A DNA stretch of 64,000 bases from CAYSPG01 sp964432885 (GTDB taxonomy: Bacteria > Bacteroidota > Bacteroidia > AKYH767-A > OLB10): positions 1 through 64,000 of the forward strand of contig CAYSPG010000017.1 in the NCBI GenBank assembly GCA_964432885.1, written 5' to 3'. Of the stretch, positions 59,219-64,000 are shown in pieces; position 1 is the stretch's first letter, and each line of letters opens with the position of its first letter. The notes beneath the pieces are model-generated. The model saw only the letters and a list, made by a program, of their open reading frames with translations, searched no databases and had not been told where the DNA came from. Position numbers and translations under genes: made by a program.

Positions 59219-61918
59219 TTAATTGTTATAAACACTTCTAAAAAAATCAAGGTATTTGGTTACGTCTTTATCAAGTACAAATCTGCGGTAGTTGGTTTCG
59301 GTAATGGCAAACACCTTAATGCGCATTTTGTCCATTCCTTCAAAGGTTTTTTCATCGGTGCCCAGGCTATTAAGATATTGCGTGGCAAGGGTGGCATCTT
59401 TAAGCGAGCGTATCATCACATATCCGTTATCATCCATCAGTGAGTTGGAAATTTTTAAATTAAGTGTGCTGTAATATAAGCTGTTAAAGTTGCTGATGTT
59501 TACTTTTATTTTGTTAATGTCAAACCCATTTGACGGAAAAAATACAATTACCATGTGCGCAGTGTCGGGTGTAAAACGGTAACCCGATTCGGTTTCAACA
59601 GAGTTGCTGTTACTGCTTCCGTCTTCAGCGGTTTGCAGGCTTGCGTTTTTGGCACTATCGCCACCGGCAGGTTGCATACCCTTCATTTTATCCAAAATAG
59701 CTTTGGCAAGTATGCTTACCGAATCCTTTGGGTAATTAAGAATTACTTCTTTTAACGATGCTTCAAAAACAGGGAGTGGCTGTGTGCGACCAATGGCAAG
59801 CGCTTTTAAATATGTAAATCGTGGGGCAAGGTTGCCACCCGGGAAAAGGGAATCGGCAGCCGATTTTCTTTCTATCACATCCTGGTATTGCCCGTTTTTA
59901 AATGCTTTAAATGTGTTTTCGTAAAACACCTGCATAATAGTGGTTTTGCGCTGTGCATCCTTATAATAATTAGGATTGGTAATGATGCGTGCATACTCCG
60001 AATCGGGATAGCCATCGGTAATAATTTTTTTGTAGTAGTTGGCTTTTTCTTCGTTGCCAATGGCAAGATAGCAGCGGTATAAATTATAGTAGGTGGCCAG
60101 TTTGTATTTGTTTTCGGGATAGCGCTGCAGCATGCTTTCAAAACTAACAGCAGCCTCACCGGGAGTTTGCAACGCTTCTTTGTAAATTACACCTGAGTTG
60201 TAATAGGCTTCAAGAATTTTTATGTTGCACGAATCTTTTTGCGATTGCGAAAACGGAAGGTTATCGGTGTAAATTTTCTTGCGTGTTTCGCCATTCAGTT
60301 TTCTGATTGAATCCTGCATGGCTGCGTTGGCGGCTTCGGCTGCTGCATCCACCCCATCGCCTTCGGTACCGTCATTGTTTGCAAGGGTTGATTCTTTTGC
60401 ACTTCTGCGCCAGTTATCTTCAAGCTTGCGGTTGCCAAATTTTTTGGTAAACTCACCAAAGCCAAAGCTTATTGCACTTTGGTTATAAAAATACCAGGCA
60501 CCACCTACCGAACTGTTTGCTGTGCCCCTGTCGTTTACCTGCTGCACGGATGACTGGTTAAACTGCTGCTCCTGTTGGTCCTGCTGTTCTTTTTGTTTTT
60601 GTGCTTCTTCTTCCTGCTTTTGTTTTTCGGCAGCTTCGTCTTCGGCTTTTATTATGGCATCCAGTTTTGCGCTGCGTTCGGCTTCGCTCATGCCTGCAAG
60701 GGCAAGCATGCTGTCCTGCTCAATGATTATGTTTAGGTTCTTAATAAGCCTTGATAAATTATTTTTTTTGTTCTGCACCAAAATGTAATCGGGATAATCG
60801 TTGGCAATAAATGTGGCAGCACTGTCGTAATACTTTTGTGCCGAGCGGAAATCACTTTTTCTAAACGTTATTTCGCCCATTTCCAAATACGAAATTCCTT
60901 TTTGGTTGGTATTGCTTGTACTTGCAGCCACGCTTGATTGCAAATGAGCAAATGCCTGCGCAGTATCTTTTTCGCGCATCGAAATGCCAGCAAGTGCATA
61001 ATAAATCTGGTCTAAATAATCGGCATTTTTTTCGTCCTTAAGCATTTTGGTAAGCTCACTCTTTACCCTTGCCCCATCCTTGCTATTTACATCAAACGAG
61101 CGGGCACGGTTAATTTTTGCATTAAATGCCATCTCGTATTCAGGATTCATTTTGATTACTTTTTGGTAAAGAGCAAAAGCCGTATCGTTAACTCCTTGCT
61201 TTTGATAAAGCTGGGCAAGTATATAGTTATACCTGATTTTGTCCTGCCTTTTTTTGGCAAGTTTGGCTGCTTTTTTTAAATCAAAAATTGCTTCGGGAAA
61301 TTCTTTTTTCTTAATGTGATAGTCGGCTGCAACTGCAGAAAAGAGAGGTTTGTATTTTTTAGGAAACTCTTTTTCACTGTTTAAAAAATCGAGCAGGTAT
61401 TCGGCATCGGCCATTTTACCCAATTGCATTTGGGCCTGCATAAGCCACACCAATCCTTCAAATCGTATTTGCTTTTCCTTATAGGTTGATGCTACATACT
61501 GAAAGGTTTCGATGGCTGTCCAGTTATCATGTTTATAAAACTGTGCCTTGCCTATAACCATGTAATTGTTTGGTATCCATTTGCAGCGCTCTTTGCCATT
61601 AATAAACATGCTGTGGCGCTGTATTACCAGCGAACTTTTTTTAATGGCCTCGTCCATGTCAGGAAAAATGGCTTTGGCCTTGTCATCGGTGCTGTATTTA
61701 AAAACACTCAGCAAGCGGTCGTACCGGTCTTCGTGCGAAGCGGCCAGTGTTTTGCCACCTTCTTTTACGCGTTCGCGGGCATTAAAGTACCCGTTATAAT
61801 GTGCGGTAAGGTTATGGTAAGCGCGGTTTACTACTGTATTTTTTTTTGTTGAGCACGAAAAAGAAAATACGGTGCAGGCTGTTAAAATAAAAATTTTGTG
61901 TGCAGATGCTTGTTTCAA
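59219..61918 (-). CDS. porW: T9SS lipoprotein PorW/SprE (TTG start)
   Basis: 899-aa outer-membrane TPR lipoprotein required for T9SS secretion and gliding; PorW links the secretion motor to the SprA/PorN side of the machine. Lipobox FSFSC, Cys22, followed by STKKNTVVNRAYHNLTAHYNGYFNARE, the family opening. Many TPR-like helices follow (about 100-420), then a Gln/Glu-rich coiled linker (about 420-470), a second helical half (YNSGVIYKEALQTPGEAAVSFES) and a C-terminal beta domain (HMVIVFFPSNGFDINKIK, FRSVYNN). The only available start is TTG. It is divergent from the M23 peptidase gene and followed by a 47-aa ORF. Confidence 0.92.
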   Translation of the reverse strand: MKQASAHKIFILTACTVFSFSCSTKKNTVVNRAYHNLTAHYNGYFNARERVKEGGKTLAASHEDRYDRLLSVFKYSTDDKAKAIFPDMDEAIKKSSLVIQRHSMFINGKERCKWIPNNYMVIGKAQFYKHDNWTAIETFQYVASTYKEKQIRFEGLVWLMQAQMQLGKMADAEYLLDFLNSEKEFPKKYKPLFSAVAADYHIKKKEFPEAIFDLKKAAKLAKKRQDKIRYNYILAQLYQKQGVNDTAFALYQKVIKMNPEYEMAFNAKINRARSFDVNSKDGARVKSELTKMLKDEKNADYLDQIYYALAGISMREKDTAQAFAHLQSSVAASTSNTNQKGISYLEMGEITFRKSDFRSAQKYYDSAATFIANDYPDYILVQNKKNNLSRLIKNLNIIIEQDSMLALAGMSEAERSAKLDAIIKAEDEAAEKQKQEEEAQKQKEQQDQQEQQFNQSSVQQVNDRGTANSSVGGAWYFYNQSAISFGFGEFTKKFGNRKLEDNWRRSAKESTLANNDGTEGDGVDAAAEAANAAMQDSIRKLNGETRKKIYTDNLPFSQSQKDSCNIKILEAYYNSGVIYKEALQTPGEAAVSFESMLQRYPENKYKLATYYNLYRCYLAIGNEEKANYYKKIITDGYPDSEYARIITNPNYYKDAQRKTTIMQVFYENTFKAFKNGQYQDVIERKSAADSLFPGGNLAPRFTYLKALAIGRTQPLPVFEASLKEVILNYPKDSVSILAKAILDKMKGMQPAGGDSAKNASLQTAEDGSSNSNSVETESGYRFTPDTAHMVIVFFPSNGFDINKIKVNISNFNSLYYSTLNLKISNSLMDDNGYVMIRSLKDATLATQYLNSLGTDEKTFEGMDKMRIKVFAITETNYRRFVLDKDVTKYLDFFRSVYNN

Positions 61919-62003
61919 AACGATAAATAAATTGAAGGTATAGGGTATACTAAACTCAAATTTGTTAAAATTATTGCGTGTAAATCAGGCTTTGTTTATT
62001 TAC

Positions 62004-62011
62004 GATATTTG
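62004..62011 (+). promoter_or_regulatory. Candidate -7 promoter box for the M23 peptidase gene
   Basis: GATATTTG (one mismatch to TAnnTTTG) followed by CCCG, a common downstream context. It overlaps the alternative TTG start (62009), which supports translation from the ATG at 62060. Confidence 0.45.
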
Positions 62012-62059
62012 CCCGTAAAACACAGCAAACATAACAAACCTTTTCTGCATTACCTAACT

Positions 62060-62938
62060 ATGGCCGAAGAGCAAAAAAAGGAACGAAAAAAAATTATACG
62101 CAAGCTAAGCAACAAGTTCAGGCTGGTGGTAATGAATGATGAAACGCTTGAGGAAAAAGCCTCGTTGCGGCTGTCGCCACTTAATGTATTTGTGTTTACG
62201 GGCAGCTTAATTATTGCATTAATTACACTTACCATTTATGTAATTGCTTTTACCGGCTTGCGTGAGTACATACCCGGCTATACCGATGTTACCGTAAAAC
62301 GAAAAGCGGTGCATACCATACAACGCACCGATTCCATAGAAGCACAGCTTGCCTCGCAGGAGCTTTATATAAACAATCTTAAGGCTATACTTAGCGGTGA
62401 TGTATCAAAAAATATTTCGCTCGACACGGTTACATCAGCCCAACTGTATGATACCATACACAGCCTTAAACACAGCCAAACCGATTCGCTGCTGCGATTG
62501 GAAATTGAACAGCAGGATAAGTACAATCTTTCGGTTGGTAACGAAGCCGGCAGTGGCAGTATAAGTAATTTTTATTTTTTTACACCGGTAAAAGGTACCA
62601 TTACCACTAAATTTAACTCCACCGAAAAACATTTTGGCATTGATGTGGTGGCAGCACCAGATGCAGTTATTAAAAGCACGCTTGACGGCACGGTGGTAAT
62701 GAGCGATTGGACAGCACAAACCGGATATGTGATAGCTATACAGCACAGCAATAATTTGTTTTCGGTGTATAAGCACAACTCGGCACTGATGAAAAGCGCT
62801 GGCAATGTGGTAAAGGCGGGTGAGGTAATTGCAATCATTGGCAACTCAGGCGAACTGTCAACCGGCCCGCATTTGCATTTTGAACTGTGGTATAATGGCG
62901 CACCGGTAAACCCAACAGATTATATAGCGTTTGAGTAA
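62060..62938 (+). CDS. M23-family peptidoglycan metallopeptidase (membrane-anchored)
   Basis: 292 aa from the ATG at 62060 (MAEEQKKERKK). A basic cytoplasmic N-terminus, one TM (about 43-66, FVFTGSLIIALITLTIYVIAF), a short coiled segment, and a periplasmic LytM/M23 domain with zinc ligands His191 and Asp195 (HFGID) and the HLHFE motif (271-275). All catalytic residues are present, so it can cleave peptidoglycan cross-links or stems. A longer form from TTG at 62009 would add 17 residues, but the predicted promoter overlaps that codon. It is divergent from porW, with which it may cooperate in making room for the T9SS. Confidence 0.92.
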   Translation: MAEEQKKERKKIIRKLSNKFRLVVMNDETLEEKASLRLSPLNVFVFTGSLIIALITLTIYVIAFTGLREYIPGYTDVTVKRKAVHTIQRTDSIEAQLASQELYINNLKAILSGDVSKNISLDTVTSAQLYDTIHSLKHSQTDSLLRLEIEQQDKYNLSVGNEAGSGSISNFYFFTPVKGTITTKFNSTEKHFGIDVVAAPDAVIKSTLDGTVVMSDWTAQTGYVIAIQHSNNLFSVYKHNSALMKSAGNVVKAGEVIAIIGNSGELSTGPHLHFELWYNGAPVNPTDYIAFE

Positions 62939-62939
62939 A

Positions 62940-63998
62940 TCAACAATTGGATTTTATGCCCTCCATATATTTTTCGATAAGCCGTGGCAATGCATATTTG
63001 GTTTTTAATTGCTTTAGGGTAGCGTCTAAAAATCCATGAGCAGCATTTATTTTTTTTTCGCACTTTAAGTGGATGAATACGGCATGTATTATTTGATGTG
63101 AAAGCACATGCTTATATTGATGGCTGACATTTTTAATTGTTGCGGGGTTGCCATATAATAAAATTTTTAGCTCATGTGAAGCCATTATTTTTTTAAGTGT
63201 TGATTTAGTTTTGGTTTCAATAAGCGGAAAATCGTACATGTTTTTCCAAATATCGTTAGCGGTGCGTTTGCGCAGTAAAAATTTTTTGTTGTGCTCAATA
63301 ACAAGGTAGTAAAAGTAGCGGTGCTTTATTTTCGGCTTTTTTTGTTTTACCGGAAACAGTGCCTGCGTTTTTAATTTAAAAGCAAGGCAGTGCGCTGCAA
63401 CAGGGCAGATTGGGCAAAGCGGGTTTTGCGGTTTGCAAACAAGCGCGCCCAGTTCCATAATGGCATTGTTGTGGAGAGCAGCATTTTTTGGGTCTAAAAT
63501 TTGGGAAGCAAGCTGCTGAACTATTTTTTTTCCTTTTGCTGTTGCCATATCTTCGTTAACAGCAAAAAGTCTTGAAAGTACGCGCACCACATTGCCATCA
63601 ACTACAGCATGTGGCAAATTGTAAGCAAACGATGCAATGGCCGCTGCGGTATAAGCGCCAATCCCTTTTAGTTTTAGTAACCCGGTGTAGCTGGCCGGGA
63701 AAACACCTTTGTGCCGGGATGAAATAATTTTGGACGTGTGATGCAGGTTGCGGGCACGGGAGTAGTAGCCAAGGCCCTGCCAGAGTTTTAAAACAGTTTG
63801 TTGGTTTGCACGTGCCAGCTTATTTACATCACTAAATTTGAGAATAAAACGGTTGTAATAATCAAGACCCTGTTCAATGCGGGTTTGCTGAAAAATAATT
63901 TCGCTGAGCCAAATTTTATAGGCATCGGTGGTGTTGCGAAATGGCAAATCGCGCTTGTTTTTTTTATACCAGCCAATGAGCTTTTGTGATAGCAACAT
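62940..63998 (-). CDS. mutY: A/G-specific adenine DNA glycosylase
   Basis: 352-aa base-excision-repair enzyme that removes adenine opposite 8-oxoguanine. The catalytic Glu lies in WLSEIIFQQTR, the helix-hairpin-helix is LKGIGAYTAAAI, the catalytic Asp lies in AVVDGNVVRVLSR, and the 4Fe-4S ligands are in CKPQNPLCPICPVAAHC. A C-terminal NUDIX-like domain (about 235-352) recognises 8-oxoG. The ATG at 63996-63998 is two bases from the window end, so an upstream start cannot be excluded, but the length is normal. It converges on the M23 gene with a 1-bp gap. Confidence 0.95.
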   Translation of the reverse strand: MLLSQKLIGWYKKNKRDLPFRNTTDAYKIWLSEIIFQQTRIEQGLDYYNRFILKFSDVNKLARANQQTVLKLWQGLGYYSRARNLHHTSKIISSRHKGVFPASYTGLLKLKGIGAYTAAAIASFAYNLPHAVVDGNVVRVLSRLFAVNEDMATAKGKKIVQQLASQILDPKNAALHNNAIMELGALVCKPQNPLCPICPVAAHCLAFKLKTQALFPVKQKKPKIKHRYFYYLVIEHNKKFLLRKRTANDIWKNMYDFPLIETKTKSTLKKIMASHELKILLYGNPATIKNVSHQYKHVLSHQIIHAVFIHLKCEKKINAAHGFLDATLKQLKTKYALPRLIEKYMEGIKSNC

Positions 63999-64000
63999 TA

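Noticed and set aside
62009..62059. TTG start giving a 309-aa M23 peptidase
   Set aside because: The probable -7 box overlaps this codon and the extra 17 residues have no conserved character; ATG at 62060 fits better.
1..64000. CRISPR arrays, tRNA or rRNA genes, insertion sequences, prophage or integrase genes
   Set aside because: No regular direct repeats with spacers, no cloverleaf with CCA-type ends, and no transposase or integrase motifs were seen in either strand.

Overview
The window is a contiguous piece of a Bacteroidota chromosome of low GC content. The phylum assignment rests on several independent signs. There are type IX secretion (T9SS) parts: sprA, a porW/sprE lipoprotein, a porD-like DUF4835 gene and a porE-like OmpA protein. 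T9SS cargo proteins carry type A or type B C-terminal sorting domains. The omega subunit is of the Rpb6-like Bacteroidota form and SecA is enlarged (1101 aa). Promoter -7 boxes match TAnnTTTG, and Shine-Dalgarno sequences are scarce. I cannot name the genus. I see no rRNA, tRNA, CRISPR array, prophage, integrase or transposase. Coding density is high and nearly every gene looks intact.

Layout. 1-9.7 kb (+): 3' part of a porE-like gene, purM, a large Ig-repeat adhesin with a type B T9SS signal, a DNA/RNA non-specific nuclease, secA. 9.8-13.2 kb (-): thiolase, MORN-repeat protein, cupin-like oxygenase, yajQ. 13.3-19.9 kb (+): two tandem FG-GAP beta-propeller T9SS proteins coupled to a lipoprotein with a CX4CH haem motif and a YVTN propeller, then a lone B12-binding subunit. 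19.9-24.0 kb (-): DUF3467, recJ, dxs. 24.4-31.7 kb: aminopeptidase P, then a surface-glycan cluster (UDP-GlcNAc 2-epimerase, FemAB-like, GT4, polysaccharide deacetylase) ending against a convergent alkaline-phosphatase-fold protein. 31.9-35.5 kb (-): small exported protein, MacB/FtsX-type permease, lysine-rich histone-H1-like protein, alpha-oxoamine synthase. 36.4-46.6 kb (+): bamD-rpoZ-coaBC-porD-like run, then YfhO, a glycosyltransferase, a WbpI-like epimerase and an asparagine synthase. 46.5-61.9 kb (-): acpH, vanZ, gcvH, sprA, ruvA, sigma54 response regulator, LolC/E-type permease, a 47-aa ORF, porW/sprE. 62-64 kb: M23 peptidase (+) and mutY (-).

How the genes fit together. A large share serves the cell envelope: T9SS translocation (sprA, porW, porD-like, porE-like) and its cargo, outer-membrane assembly (bamD, Lol-type permease), glycan synthesis in two blocks, peptidoglycan hydrolysis (M23) and an unusual lipid enzyme. 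The rest is housekeeping (purM, secA, recJ, dxs, coaBC, ruvA, mutY, gcvH).

The most unusual signals are: (1) arrays of a degenerate 7-bp AACNNNA repeat that sit at gene boundaries, at one junction supplying both a stop and a start codon; (2) an asparagine synthase gene that carries both a heptamer array and a 36-bp copy of a REP-like palindrome in frame; (3) the three-gene propeller/cytochrome operon; (4) an alkaline-phosphatase-fold protein in which the usual metal-binding motif is replaced. No known defence system is evident.
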